Source: Palsa-1447 sp964509885
GTDB lineage: Bacteria; Verrucomicrobiota; Verrucomicrobiia; Opitutales; Opitutaceae
Direction: 5' to 3'
Assembly (NCBI GenBank): GCA_964509885.1
Contig: CAZDZL010000008.1
Location: forward strand, 33,582-97,581
Length of the DNA stretch: 64,000 nt
Position 1 is the first letter of the stretch. Each line of letters opens with the position of its first letter. The notes below the pieces were generated by a model. It did not search any database. It was not told the DNA's origin and saw nothing but the letters and a program-made list of their open reading frames with translations. Made by a program: the position numbers and the translations under genes. Shown in pieces: positions 25,199-34,599 of this stretch.

Positions 25199-26995
25199 AT
25201 GCCCCCGCAGACAACAGATCCGTTCATGGCCAGAGGAAGCGTCCGCCGGTTTTCCATCGCGCTGCTCCTCCTGGGTTTCGTCTTCTGCCTGCGGTTCGGC
25301 GTGCTTTCGCTGGGTGCGGCCACCAGCTTCGTCAAGTACGCCGGCTACTGGACGACGCTGCTCTCGCTCGCCGCGTTCCTCTGGCTCCTGGCCCGCTCGG
25401 TTCGAGGCAATCCCCCGGCCTGGAGGCGGCATCTCCCGGGGTTGCTCGCGATTCTCGTCTGCGGCGGCCTGCTGCAGGCGAACGAGCCGCACCGTCTCCG
25501 CGTGATGTTCGACGAGTACGCAATGCTCTCGACGTCGATGAACATGCATTTCACCCGCCACGCGTCCGTCACGAGCACCGGCCAGATCGCCAACGGGCAG
25601 ATGCAGTACGCGGGCGACTATGTCGACAAGCGGCCCCTGGGGTACGCGCTCCTGGTCTCGTTCGTCCACGACCTGACGGGATACCGGCCGATGAACGCCG
25701 TCATCGCGAACGCCGTGGTGGGCTTCGCGTTCCTGGGGACGGTCTACGTGATAGGCGTTCTCCTCATGGGCACCGGCCTCGGCCTGCTGGGCGTGCTTCT
25801 GGCCACGGGCCTGCCGCTCGTGGCGCAGACCGCGACGGGGGGCGGGCTCGACCTGCTGAGCGCGGCCACGGTGCTCGCCGTGGTGGCACAGATGATCCGG
25901 CACCTGCGGTCGCCGACGCTCGAGAACTCGGAGCTGCTCGTCGCCGCCTACGTCTTCGCGGCGCAGGTGCGCTACGAGTCGCTCGCGCTCGGGTTCCTGG
26001 TGGCAGGCGTGGTCGCCCTGGGCTGGTGGCGCTCCCGGCGGATGGAGGTGTCCTGGCCCATGGCGCTGTCGCCCCTCCTGCTGCTGACGCCCGTGCTGAT
26101 CAATTTCGTGTACGTGGGCAACCCCGGGTTCTTCGAGAGCAACAAGATCGGGATAGAGTCCTTCAGCCGCGCGTTCCTCGACCGGAACCTGAGCGAGGGG
26201 ATCTATTTCCTCTTCAACTGGGACGGCCGCACGGTCAATTCCCCGCTGCTGTCCCTCGTCGGCGCCGTCTCGCTCCTGCTGTGCGGGGTGAAGTTCCTGC
26301 GCTCCGCCCCGAAACTGCTGAGGGACGGCGACCCGCTGCTGGCGGTGGCGGGGATCATCGCTTTCGGCCTGGGGTTCTCGGTCCTCACGCTCTTCTACTT
26401 CTGGGGCCGATGGACGGACCCGATCGCGGCCAGGCTCTCGTTTCCCCTGCAGCTGGCGTTTATCGTCGCGTCCCTCTACGCGGCCACGCTGGCCCTGACC
26501 ACGCCCCGTCGGCTTCTCCTCGCGCAGGTTGCGGCCGGCGTCTTCATCCTGGCCTACACGCTGCCGGTGAGCGCGCGGCACCAGGCGACGAAGGACATGA
26601 CGGGGAGCTACGAGGCCTCGTGGTCCGTCGACTACGTCCTGGCGCACTCCGACGACAGCACGCTGGTCCTGGCCGCGTCGTCGCTGCCCTTTGTGTGCAA
26701 TGAGCGCCCGGCGATGGGGTTCGCGGTGGCCGCCCACAACGACGCCGTCCTGCAGCTGCAGTGGCCGAAGACGCCCTACCGGCAGATCCTCGTGCTGCAG
26801 GACCTGGCCCTCAATGCCCGGACCGGCGAGTGGGAGGTCTTTCGCGGCTCCAACCTCACGCCGACGATACCCGGCATGGTGCTGGAGACGGTGGCCGAGC
26901 GCGTCTTCGTCAGCGGCATCCTCTCGCGCATCTCGCGACTGGTGAGCTACACCGCGCAAGCGAACACCCCCGCCGTTGCAGACCCCCAGCGATAG
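25199..26995 (+). CDS. Polytopic membrane protein, possible GT39/ArnT-like glycosyltransferase
   Basis: 598 residues from ATG 25199; a GTG at 25151 would add 16. About 12 hydrophobic segments. The first large external loop has MFDEYAMLSTSMNMHF and DYVDKRPLGYALLVSFVHDL, which resembles the DE and KPPL motifs of GT-C polyprenyl-phosphate-sugar transferases of the GT39/PMT type. The C-terminal roughly 120 residues are soluble, probably periplasmic. Sugar donor and acceptor are unknown. It overlaps the next gene by 20 bases. Confidence 0.6.
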   Translation: MPPQTTDPFMARGSVRRFSIALLLLGFVFCLRFGVLSLGAATSFVKYAGYWTTLLSLAAFLWLLARSVRGNPPAWRRHLPGLLAILVCGGLLQANEPHRLRVMFDEYAMLSTSMNMHFTRHASVTSTGQIANGQMQYAGDYVDKRPLGYALLVSFVHDLTGYRPMNAVIANAVVGFAFLGTVYVIGVLLMGTGLGLLGVLLATGLPLVAQTATGGGLDLLSAATVLAVVAQMIRHLRSPTLENSELLVAAYVFAAQVRYESLALGFLVAGVVALGWWRSRRMEVSWPMALSPLLLLTPVLINFVYVGNPGFFESNKIGIESFSRAFLDRNLSEGIYFLFNWDGRTVNSPLLSLVGAVSLLLCGVKFLRSAPKLLRDGDPLLAVAGIIAFGLGFSVLTLFYFWGRWTDPIAARLSFPLQLAFIVASLYAATLALTTPRRLLLAQVAAGVFILAYTLPVSARHQATKDMTGSYEASWSVDYVLAHSDDSTLVLAASSLPFVCNERPAMGFAVAAHNDAVLQLQWPKTPYRQILVLQDLALNARTGEWEVFRGSNLTPTIPGMVLETVAERVFVSGILSRISRLVSYTAQANTPAVADPQR

Positions 26996-28487
26996 CCCGC
27001 CCGGGGTTCTCGCGCCGCCGCGGACAGCGCCCTTACCCGACACCCCGGGTGGCACGCGGGCCCCCTCGCTGGCCATCGCCGGGGTTGTCGCGGCCGTCTT
27101 CGGGATGAAGCTCGTCCTCATCCGCTCCTTTGGAAGCCCGGTGCCGAGCTACGACCAGTGGATGTCGCAGGCGCGCCTCATCTACATCCCGTTCTTCGAT
27201 CACTACCTGAAGGTGAGGTATTTCTGGGTGCCGCATAACGAGCACCGCGTTGTCTTCACCCGTCTCCTGAACTTCTTCCTGACCCTCGCCAACGGCCAAT
27301 GGGACACGCGCCTCGAGATGACCGTCAACGCCCTGATCCATGCGGGGTTTGCCGGGGCGCTCGTGGCCTTCGCCTCGAGGCTCGTCAGGGGTTGGGGGCT
27401 TGCGGCGGTGGCGGCCGTTGTCGTGGCCGTGTTTGTCGTGCCCGGCGCCTGGGAAAACACCCTCGGCGGATTCCAGTCGGCGTTCTACTTCCTCTGCTGG
27501 AGCGCCCTCGGCCAGCTATGGCTGTGCACCACGGCCAGGCCCCTGGACCGGCGCTGGTGGTGCGGCTACGTTGTGGGGCTCATGGGGCTCGGCACCATGG
27601 GAACGGGATTCCTGTCCTCGGCGGCCGTGCTCGCGATTCTCTGCCTGGGGGTGCTCCGGGACAGGCGCATGGCCAGCAGGGATGCGGGCGCCGCGATCCT
27701 CCTCGCCGGCCTGTGCGCCGCCGGCGCCTTCCTGCTGAGCCATCATGTCCCGGGGGCCGACATCTACAGGGCCACGTCGCTCCGGGTGGGGCTGGGGTCG
27801 GCCGCCTACGCCTTCGGCTGGCCCCTGGGCCGAAGCCTTGCCGGAGCCCTGTGCGTCCAGGCGCCCCTGGCCTGGCTGGCGCTCCGCCTAATTCGCGGGC
27901 GGCAAGCATCCGCGTTTGAGTGGACGCTCCTCGGCCTCGGCATCTGGGGATGGGTCCAGATGGGGGCGCTCGCGTACACGCGCGCGACCGCGATCGAGAC
28001 GCCCCGGTATGCGGACGTCTTCGCCCTCAGCCTGATCGCCAATACCCTGGCCCTCGTCTGCCTTGTGGGCGGGAAGCGCTTTGCCCCGGCCGTCCTCGCG
28101 ATCTGGCTGGCGCTGCTGGCGGGCGGCCTGGCCGGGGTCACGACGCGTGCCCTGGCGGACCTCAGGGACTACAGGGCGCTTGAGACCGTCAAGGCGCAGC
28201 ACATCCAGGCCTTCATGACGACGGGCGACGTGGCCATCCTCCGGTCGGCTCCCCCTAGGGAGCTGCCCTATCCGGACCCGGACACCCTTGCCCGGATGCT
28301 GACCAACCCGGGCCTGCGCCCCATGCTGCCCAGGGAACTGCAGGCGCCCGCCGACTGGAGGGGCTATGGGCTTGATTCCCTGGCGTCGAACACGCTGCAG
28401 GCGTGCGCCCTGTGGATCGCCGCCCTCGGCGTCCTGCTGGCCGGACTCGGCGCCCTGCAGCTGCGCAGGCGCGCCGGGCGGACATAA
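26976..28487 (+). CDS. Polytopic membrane protein of unknown function
   Basis: 503 residues from a TTG at 26976, the only plausible start before the first membrane helix; this overlaps the previous gene by 20 bases. About ten hydrophobic segments. The first external loop contains PSYDQWMSQARLIYIPFFDHYL and NEHRVVFTRLLNFFLTLANG, echoing the acidic first loop of GT-C glycosyltransferases, but I do not recognise the family. The C-terminal tail (after about 400) is soluble with one terminal helix. Close coupling to the preceding gene suggests a joint role. Confidence 0.6.
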   Translation: MQTPSDSPPGVLAPPRTAPLPDTPGGTRAPSLAIAGVVAAVFGMKLVLIRSFGSPVPSYDQWMSQARLIYIPFFDHYLKVRYFWVPHNEHRVVFTRLLNFFLTLANGQWDTRLEMTVNALIHAGFAGALVAFASRLVRGWGLAAVAAVVVAVFVVPGAWENTLGGFQSAFYFLCWSALGQLWLCTTARPLDRRWWCGYVVGLMGLGTMGTGFLSSAAVLAILCLGVLRDRRMASRDAGAAILLAGLCAAGAFLLSHHVPGADIYRATSLRVGLGSAAYAFGWPLGRSLAGALCVQAPLAWLALRLIRGRQASAFEWTLLGLGIWGWVQMGALAYTRATAIETPRYADVFALSLIANTLALVCLVGGKRFAPAVLAIWLALLAGGLAGVTTRALADLRDYRALETVKAQHIQAFMTTGDVAILRSAPPRELPYPDPDTLARMLTNPGLRPMLPRELQAPADWRGYGLDSLASNTLQACALWIAALGVLLAGLGALQLRRRAGRT

Positions 28488-28620
28488 TCTTATTGCAAGG
28501 ACTGGCCCCGGGACGGAGTAGTCGTGGGTCGGGCTCCCCGTTCGGGGGCCCGCGATCCGGTCGTTGTCCCCCCAAAGAATGCCCGCCGAAGCCAACTCCC
28601 GAGACTCCTGGGTTTTCAGG

Positions 28621-31074
28621 ATGTCCTCCGGTGTCGCCGGGGACCTGAGATTCGCGGGCCGGCGCCTCTGGAAGGAGCGCGGCTTCACGTCCCTTTCGCT
28701 CGTCACGCTCGCCCTCTGCATCGGCGCGAACACGGCGATCTTCTCGGTCGTCTACGCCCTCATCCTCAAGCCGCTTCCCTTTCCCGAGCCCGCCAGGATC
28801 GTGGAGGTCTACAACGATTTTCCAAAGCCCGGCCTCAACCATTTCCCGACCAACCTCGTCCAGTACACCGACTTCAAGGCGAACGCCCCCTCCTTCGAGG
28901 CCCTCGGGCTCTGCGGCACGAGCATGGTGATGGTCGGCGACGAGGGCGTTGCCGACAGGGTCGAGGCCGAGGATTGCACGGCCGAGATATTCGACGTCCT
29001 CGGGCTGAAGCCCGTCATCGGCCAGTTCTTCACGCTGAGGAACAGCCGCGTTGGCGAGGACAAGGTCGTCGTCCTCACCGAGGCCTTCTGGAAATCGCAC
29101 TACAACGAGGATCCCGGCGTGCTGGGCAAGACATTGCGGATCGACGGCAAGCCCTACCAGATCCTGGGCGTGGCGCCCCGCGCCTTGGAGGCCTTCGATG
29201 CCCAGGCGAAGTTCCTGAGGCCGATCGCGTGGAAGCCCGCCGACATAAGCGGAAATGCCCGGTATGGGTGCTACCTGCCGATGTACGGGCGCATTAAGCC
29301 GGGCGTTCCCATGAGCCAGTCCCTCGCCGAGGTCGCGGGGCTCGAGAGGCATTTCTACGACACCGCCGACGCCGGCACCAAGGGCTTCCTGGACAACACG
29401 GGCCACAAGATCGACATGGGTCTCGTGCAGGCGGAGCGGGTCAAGCCGATCAAGTCCTCGCTCTACCTGCTCCAGGGAGGGGTGATCTTCGTCCTCCTGA
29501 TCGGCTGCGTGAACGTCGCAAACCTGCTCCTCACCCGGGCCAACGGCCAGCAGAGCGAGCTCGCCATTCGGGCGGCACTCGGAGCCGGCCGCGGGGCGAT
29601 AGCCAGGCAGCTCCTCATCGAGAGCCTCCTTGTGACGTTTCTGGGCACCCTTGTCGGGGTCGGGCTCGCCTTCGGCGCGGTCCGGGCGATCAACCACTTC
29701 ACGGCAAGGCTTCTTCCCAACATGCTGCCCGTCGCCATCGACGGGAGCGTGCTCGCCTGCACGATCACGGTCGCGGTCGTGGTCGGGCTGCTTATTGGCG
29801 TCGTGCCGGTCATCCACATCCTGCGATCGAACCTGGCCCAGGTGATCCAGCGAAGCTCGAGGAGCGCCTCCGGCGGGCGCGGCGTCCGGGCCCTCAGCAG
29901 CATCCTCGTCACGGGGCAGGTGGCGATCGCGCTCGTACTGCTCTGCGGCGCGGGCCTCCTCATCCACAGCTTCGCCAACGCCGTCTCCGTAAATCCGGGC
30001 TTCGACCCGAAGAACCTGGTCGTCGGCAGCATCGCCCTTCCGCCCGCCTACAGTGACAAGGCCAAGGCGGCGGCGTTCGAGCTCAAGCTCACCGACGCCT
30101 TGAAGGAGATACCCGGCGTCGACGGCGCGGCCCTGGCCACCGGGATTCCCTTCGAGGGCAACCTTCCCATCAACGCGCTCAGCCTCAAGGACAGCCTGCT
30201 GCCCGCGAATTCCCCGCAGCCGGGAGCCTTCCAGGTCGGGGTGTCCCCCGACTACTTCAGGACGCTCCACATCCAGCTCATGAAGGGCCGATACCTGGAC
30301 GAGACGGACACGGCGAAGGACGCAAGGAGCGCGTACATCGTGGACGAGCTCTTCGAGCAGCGCTTCTTCCCCGGGCATTCCGCGCTGGACGGGCACTTCA
30401 CCTTCGGCGGTCCCCCCGCGAAGGAGAGCGACTGGCCGGTGATCGTGGGCGTCGCGCGCAACGTCCCCCACAACGGAATCGAGGACAAGAGCAACAATCC
30501 CTTCGTGTACTACCCGATCGCCCTGTTCCCGCCCGGCGGCCTGAACATCATCGTCCGTTCGTCCCGGCCCGTCGCGGACGTGGTCTCGGGCATGCGCGAG
30601 AAGCTGAGGGCGATCGATCCCTCGATCCCGCTTTTCGAGACGGGCACGATGCAGAAGGCCATCGACGGCTCGGTCGACGGCAGGCGGGCCGTGATGCTCC
30701 TCCTTGGGGGCTTTGCCGCGCTCGCCCTGTTCCTCTCGGCCATCGGGATCTACGGCGTCCTTGCCTATGACATCTCCCAGCGCACGCGCGAGATCGGCAT
30801 CCGCGGTGCCATCGGAGCCACGCGCCACCAGATCGTGGGCCTGATCATGCTCCAGGGCCTCTGGAAGACCGGTGTCGGTCTGGTCGTGGGCCTGGTGGGC
30901 GCCGTGCTCCTCAGCCACTACATGGCAAGCATGCTCTTCGAGCTCAAGCCGACGGACCCGTGGGCCTACGCCGGGGTCTCGCTCCTCCTCGCCCTGGTCG
31001 CGTCCGTCGCCTGCTACCTGCCGGCCCGGCGGGCAGCGAGGATCGACCCGATCGAGGCCCTGCGGACGGAGTAG
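28621..31074 (+). CDS. MacB-like ABC transporter permease (ADOP type)
   Basis: 817 residues from ATG 28621; an in-frame ATG at 28579 would add 14. Two MacB/FtsX modules: DLRFAGRRLWKERGFTSLSL with the first helix, a large periplasmic core domain, three helices with ANLLLTRANGQQSELAIRAALG, then a second core domain and three more helices ending PARRAARIDPIEALRTE. This duplicated form is abundant in Acidobacteria and Verrucomicrobiota. No ATPase is encoded beside it, so the partner is elsewhere or missing. Substrate unknown. Confidence 0.88.
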   Translation: MSSGVAGDLRFAGRRLWKERGFTSLSLVTLALCIGANTAIFSVVYALILKPLPFPEPARIVEVYNDFPKPGLNHFPTNLVQYTDFKANAPSFEALGLCGTSMVMVGDEGVADRVEAEDCTAEIFDVLGLKPVIGQFFTLRNSRVGEDKVVVLTEAFWKSHYNEDPGVLGKTLRIDGKPYQILGVAPRALEAFDAQAKFLRPIAWKPADISGNARYGCYLPMYGRIKPGVPMSQSLAEVAGLERHFYDTADAGTKGFLDNTGHKIDMGLVQAERVKPIKSSLYLLQGGVIFVLLIGCVNVANLLLTRANGQQSELAIRAALGAGRGAIARQLLIESLLVTFLGTLVGVGLAFGAVRAINHFTARLLPNMLPVAIDGSVLACTITVAVVVGLLIGVVPVIHILRSNLAQVIQRSSRSASGGRGVRALSSILVTGQVAIALVLLCGAGLLIHSFANAVSVNPGFDPKNLVVGSIALPPAYSDKAKAAAFELKLTDALKEIPGVDGAALATGIPFEGNLPINALSLKDSLLPANSPQPGAFQVGVSPDYFRTLHIQLMKGRYLDETDTAKDARSAYIVDELFEQRFFPGHSALDGHFTFGGPPAKESDWPVIVGVARNVPHNGIEDKSNNPFVYYPIALFPPGGLNIIVRSSRPVADVVSGMREKLRAIDPSIPLFETGTMQKAIDGSVDGRRAVMLLLGGFAALALFLSAIGIYGVLAYDISQRTREIGIRGAIGATRHQIVGLIMLQGLWKTGVGLVVGLVGAVLLSHYMASMLFELKPTDPWAYAGVSLLLALVASVACYLPARRAARIDPIEALRTE

Positions 31075-31102
31075 GCCCTGACCGACCCCGGGCGCCCGCG
31101 CC

Positions 31103-32239
31103 TCAGGCCTTCACCTCGACCCGCCCGCCGCTGGCCACGGCGGCATAGATCGCGTCCGTGACGGCGATGTCGCGCCTGCCCATCTCGCCGGGGGCGACCG
31201 AAGGCTGGCCGGTCATGATCTCCAGGGCCATGCCGTCCATCTGGACAAGCTGGTGGTTGACCTCGGGGAAGTGCGGCTTGCCCTGCGACGTCTTCAGGAT
31301 CGGCTCGTCGTAGTAGAACGCGGGGTACTCGAGCTCGGCCCAGCCGTGCTCCGCCTCGGCGCGGATCATGCTCCACTGCGCGCCGTAGGTCGCGCGGCAT
31401 TTCGCTTCCGCGCCGTCGGCGAACTCCATCGTCCAGTCGATCGATTCCTCGACCTCGGAGAAGACGCTTGGCCGCGTCACCGGGCCGAACTTCGCCGTCA
31501 CGGCGAGCGGCGCGGCCTCCGCCTTGGCCATGCACACGGCCTGGATGACGTAGACGCCCATGTCCATGAGCGGGCCGCCGCCGGCGAGCTTCTTGTTCAG
31601 GCGCCAGGTGTTCGTGGCGTTGGCCTCCGAGCCCATGTCGAAGCCGTTCTCGCTGCGGATCTTCGTGAAGGGGCCGTACACCTTCTCCCGCGCCAGGCGG
31701 CAAAACTCGACCGTGTGGGGCTCATAGTGCAGCCGGTAGCCCACCGAGAGCCGGACGCCCGCGGCCTTGCAGGCCGCGATGATGGCGTCGCAGTCGGCGA
31801 CGTTCGTGGCCATGGGCTTCTCGCAGATGACGTGCTTTCCCGCCTTCGCGGCGGCGATGCAGTGCTCGGCGTGGAGGCTGTTCGGCGTCACCACGTAGAC
31901 GACGTCGATGTCGGGGTTGCCCGCGATCTGGGACATCGTGTCGTAGCCGAAGACGTTCTTCTGTGAAAAGCCGTACTTGTGCGCCCACTCCAAACCCTTT
32001 TCCCGGCTGCCGGTGACGACGCCGGTGAGCTTGCAGTGCTTGGACTGGAGAAGCGCGGGCGCCAGGCGGCTGGCGGAGTAGTTGCCGAGGCCGACGAGCG
32101 CGACGCCGAGCTTCCTGTTTGGGGCCGGGGCGTCCGCGGCGCGGCCGCTTCGGGAGGACAGGGCGACGGCCGCCGCGGCGGAGATCTGGCCGATGAACTG
32201 GCGGCGGGAGACGGGGTTGTCGGGGCGGGGCGGTTTCAT
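31103..32239 (-). CDS. Tat-exported Gfo/Idh/MocA-family oxidoreductase
   Basis: 378 residues from ATG 32239. The N-terminus SRRQFIGQISAAAAVALSS is a twin-arginine signal, common in periplasmic members of this family that fold with bound NAD(P). Then LGVALVGLGNYSASRLAPALL, CEKPMATNVADCDAII and GGGPLMDMGVYVIQAVC follow in family order, resembling glucose-fructose oxidoreductase. It is the last gene of a three-gene leftward operon after DAHP synthase and a serine hydrolase. Substrate unknown. Confidence 0.88.
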   Translation of the reverse strand: MKPPRPDNPVSRRQFIGQISAAAAVALSSRSGRAADAPAPNRKLGVALVGLGNYSASRLAPALLQSKHCKLTGVVTGSREKGLEWAHKYGFSQKNVFGYDTMSQIAGNPDIDVVYVVTPNSLHAEHCIAAAKAGKHVICEKPMATNVADCDAIIAACKAAGVRLSVGYRLHYEPHTVEFCRLAREKVYGPFTKIRSENGFDMGSEANATNTWRLNKKLAGGGPLMDMGVYVIQAVCMAKAEAAPLAVTAKFGPVTRPSVFSEVEESIDWTMEFADGAEAKCRATYGAQWSMIRAEAEHGWAELEYPAFYYDEPILKTSQGKPHFPEVNHQLVQMDGMALEIMTGQPSVAPGEMGRRDIAVTDAIYAAVASGGRVEVKA

Positions 32240-32283
32240 GGGTACGCCACCATGGACGCCCTTTAGCCCGTGCACAAGCCGGG

Positions 32284-33372
32284 TCAGCGGCCGGTGCCGC
32301 CCGCATGGAGCGCGATGAGCCCGGAGGCTACCTCGTCGCAGGCCTTGTCGGCGTCGCCCTGGTTGCACACCACGAGCACCGCGAAGTCGCGGGAGGGGGC
32401 CATCCAGACGACCGCCATGTTCATCGTGTTGCTCCCGGTGTGCGTGTACACGTGGCCCCCGCCCCAAGGACGGTCCAGCGCGAGCCATCCGAGGGCATAG
32501 TTGCCCCCGTCGGGCGGCGAATGGAGGCGGGCGTAGCTCGACGGCTTCAGGAGCGCCGGCTTGCCCTCGGTCCCGCGAAGCTGGTCCGCGACGAATTTCC
32601 CCCAGTCCTCGAGGGAGCAGTGCACGCACCCCGCGGGCGCCATGACCAGCGGGTTGTCGGACTGCCGGGGTTCGCCCTTGGCCGTGTGGGCCCACGGCTG
32701 GTCCAGGCCGCCCCTTGTTCCCGCCGCGCCGTAGCCGGCGCTCCGCATCTGCAGCGGGACGAACACGGTCGCACGCATCAGCTCCTCGTAGCTCTTCCCG
32801 GTGGCCTGCTCGGCCATCGCCCCCGCGACGACATAGCCCCAGTTCGAGTAGCTGAACGCGGTCCCGGGGGCGGAGAGGAGCTTGGCCGCGTCGAGGCGGC
32901 CGACGGCCGCGCGCCGCTGCTGGACGAGCGACCCCGCATGCGAGATTGCGGACCAGTCGGCGTTGGCTGGAACGCCCGCGCGGTGCGTCAGCAGCTGCAG
33001 GAGCGTGATGCCCTTCACGGCCGGGGGAAGGAGCAGCTGCGGGAAGACGCCACCGATCGCCGAGTCCCAGGACAGGGTTCCCTGCTCGACCAGGACGGCC
33101 AGCATCGTCGCCGTCATGGCCTTGGTGTCGGAGCCGATGTGCCACAGGTCGTCGACGGTGGCCTCGGACGCCTCGCCCCGCTTCCTGACGCCCGCGACGG
33201 CCGCGGCCCTGAGGCCCGAGCTGTCGACGATGGCCCCGCCCATCGCGGGCAGGCCGTAGCGGTCGCGGATGGGGCCGACCAGGGCGGCGATCGCGGGGTC
33301 AGGCTGCATGGCCGCGAGCCCTGAGACCTGCCCGAGGGCGATGCAGCCGAGGACGAGCGTCCATCGCGTCAT
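32284..33372 (-). CDS. Secreted serine hydrolase, class C beta-lactamase/esterase fold
   Basis: 362 residues with a signal peptide (about 1-20, LVLGCIALGQVSGLA). The nucleophile motif SxxK is in HIGSDTKAMTATML, the YxN motif in FSYSNWGYVVAG, and a third conserved block is GGHVYTHTGSNTMN, where HTG replaces KTG. This is the beta-lactamase/D-alanyl-D-alanine-carboxypeptidase-like esterase family. Peptide, ester or lactone hydrolysis are all possible. Overlaps the DAHP synthase stop by 4 bases (ATGA). Confidence 0.85.
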   Translation of the reverse strand: MTRWTLVLGCIALGQVSGLAAMQPDPAIAALVGPIRDRYGLPAMGGAIVDSSGLRAAAVAGVRKRGEASEATVDDLWHIGSDTKAMTATMLAVLVEQGTLSWDSAIGGVFPQLLLPPAVKGITLLQLLTHRAGVPANADWSAISHAGSLVQQRRAAVGRLDAAKLLSAPGTAFSYSNWGYVVAGAMAEQATGKSYEELMRATVFVPLQMRSAGYGAAGTRGGLDQPWAHTAKGEPRQSDNPLVMAPAGCVHCSLEDWGKFVADQLRGTEGKPALLKPSSYARLHSPPDGGNYALGWLALDRPWGGGHVYTHTGSNTMNMAVVWMAPSRDFAVLVVCNQGDADKACDEVASGLIALHAGGTGR

Positions 33373-34436
33373 TTAGCCTTGCCGCCGAACCTGCCCGCCA
33401 GCGCGGCGTGCACCTCGAGCACGAGGGCCTTCGTCGTCTTCCAGTCGATGCAGCCGTCGGTGATCGAGACGCCGCGCTTCAGCTTTTTCACGGGCTGGGG
33501 GAAGGGCTGGCTGCCCGCCTTCAGGTTGCTCTCGATCATGGCACCCATGATCGACGTGTTGCCGTCCGCGATCTGCTTCAGGAGCGAGCGCATGACCCTC
33601 GGCTGCAGCTCGGGCTTCTTCTCGGAGTTGTCGTGGGAGCAGTCGACGAGGATCGAGCGGATGAGACCCGCCGCCACGAGCTGCTTCTCCGTCTTCGCTA
33701 TGTCCCTCGGCGAGTAGTTCGGGCCGCCGGAGCCGCCCCGCAGGACGATGTGGCAGTTGGGGTTGCCCGACGTCACCAGCGCCGACGCGGCGCCCTCTAT
33801 GTTGATCCCGAGGAAGGTCTGCGGCTGGGACGCGGCGCGGATGGCGTTGATCGCGGTCTGCACCGAGCCGTCCGTCCCGTTCTTGAACCCGATCGGCATG
33901 GAGAGGCCCGAGGCCATCTGCCTGTGGGTCTGTGACTCGGCGGTGCGGGCGCCGATGGCCGACCAGCACACCAGGTCCGCGATGTACTGGGGCGTGATCG
34001 GGTCGAGGAGCTCCGTCGCCGTGGGCAGCCCGAGGTCGAGGACGTCGCGCAGGAACCCCCGCGCCATCCGCAGCCCGGTCGCGATGTCGTGCGAGCGGTC
34101 GAGGTGGGGGTCCATGATGAGGCCCTTCCATCCCACGGTCGTCCTCGGCTTCTCAAAATACACCCGCATGACGATCATGACCCGGTCGGACACCCTGCGC
34201 GCGAGCTCCGCCAGCCGCTCGGCGTACTCGCGGCCGGCGTCGACGTCGTGGATGGAGCAGGGCCCGACGATCAGGAGCAGCCGGCGGTCGTCCGTGAAGA
34301 TGAGCCTGTGGATGTCCTGGCGCGCGCGCGCGACAAACTCGGCCTGGGCCTCGGTCTTCGGCGTCTCGGCGAGCAGCGCGGCGGGCGAGGGGAGCGGGCG
34401 CGTCTCGGCGACATTGATGTCCGACGTTCTTTGCAT
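33369..34436 (-). CDS. aroG: 3-deoxy-7-phosphoheptulonate synthase (DAHP synthase, class I)
   Basis: 355 residues from ATG 34436 (the frame is open 13 codons upstream, without family similarity). Class I alpha AroG/F/H type: LLLIVGPCSIHDVDAG, PRTTVGWKGLIMDPHLD, MPIGFKNGTDGSVQTAI, HIVLRGG and DCSHDNSEKKPELQ hold the PEP, metal and E4P ligands. It condenses PEP and erythrose-4-phosphate at the first step of the shikimate pathway. It has the N-terminal extension through which this class is feedback-inhibited. A candidate transcription attenuator lies upstream. Confidence 0.94.
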   Translation of the reverse strand: MQRTSDINVAETRPLPSPAALLAETPKTEAQAEFVARARQDIHRLIFTDDRRLLLIVGPCSIHDVDAGREYAERLAELARRVSDRVMIVMRVYFEKPRTTVGWKGLIMDPHLDRSHDIATGLRMARGFLRDVLDLGLPTATELLDPITPQYIADLVCWSAIGARTAESQTHRQMASGLSMPIGFKNGTDGSVQTAINAIRAASQPQTFLGINIEGAASALVTSGNPNCHIVLRGGSGGPNYSPRDIAKTEKQLVAAGLIRSILVDCSHDNSEKKPELQPRVMRSLLKQIADGNTSIMGAMIESNLKAGSQPFPQPVKKLKRGVSITDGCIDWKTTKALVLEVHAALAGRFGGKAK

Positions 34437-34519
34437 TGGGTCTCGTGAAAAAGCGCGCATCGCTGCAAGCCGCAAGGGATTTAAGCTCCGGCCGGTCCCG
34501 CGGGTCCCGGAATTTGGGC

Positions 34520-34558
34520 AAAAAAAGTGGCGGGCCGCCTACCCCTAGACGGCCCGCC
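34520..34558 (-). terminator. Intrinsic terminator in the DAHP synthase leader
   Basis: Read leftward, a perfect 9-bp stem (arms GGCGGGCCG and CGGCCCGCC, 12-base loop) is followed by AC and seven T. It ends 84 bases before the aroG ATG and has no gene ending in front of it, so it would terminate a leader transcript. The rightward reading also has a T-rich tail (TTTGCTTTCTT), but no rightward gene ends here either. Confidence 0.65.
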
Positions 34559-34582
34559 TTTGCTTTCTTATTTACCCCAAAA

Positions 34583-34599
34583 CTCCCGCTAGGCGGGAG
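34583..34599 (-). promoter_or_regulatory. Hairpin at leader-peptide stop codon, possible antiterminator switch
   Basis: 7-bp perfect stem (CTCCCGC / GCGGGAG) with a 3-base loop. Read leftward, the CCCGCCT of its first arm is also complementary to AGGCGGG at the start of the terminator stem, so the two structures are mutually exclusive. The leader peptide stop codon TAG falls at the hairpin loop. Confidence 0.45.

Noticed and set aside
28255..30918. 887-codon open frame on the - strand
   Set aside because: Shadow of the MacB-like permease; biased composition and no recognisable motif.
34529..34558. Rightward terminator reading of the hairpin
   Set aside because: The rightward tail is broken (TTTGCTTTCTT) and no rightward gene ends here; the leftward T7 tail is better and fits a leader.
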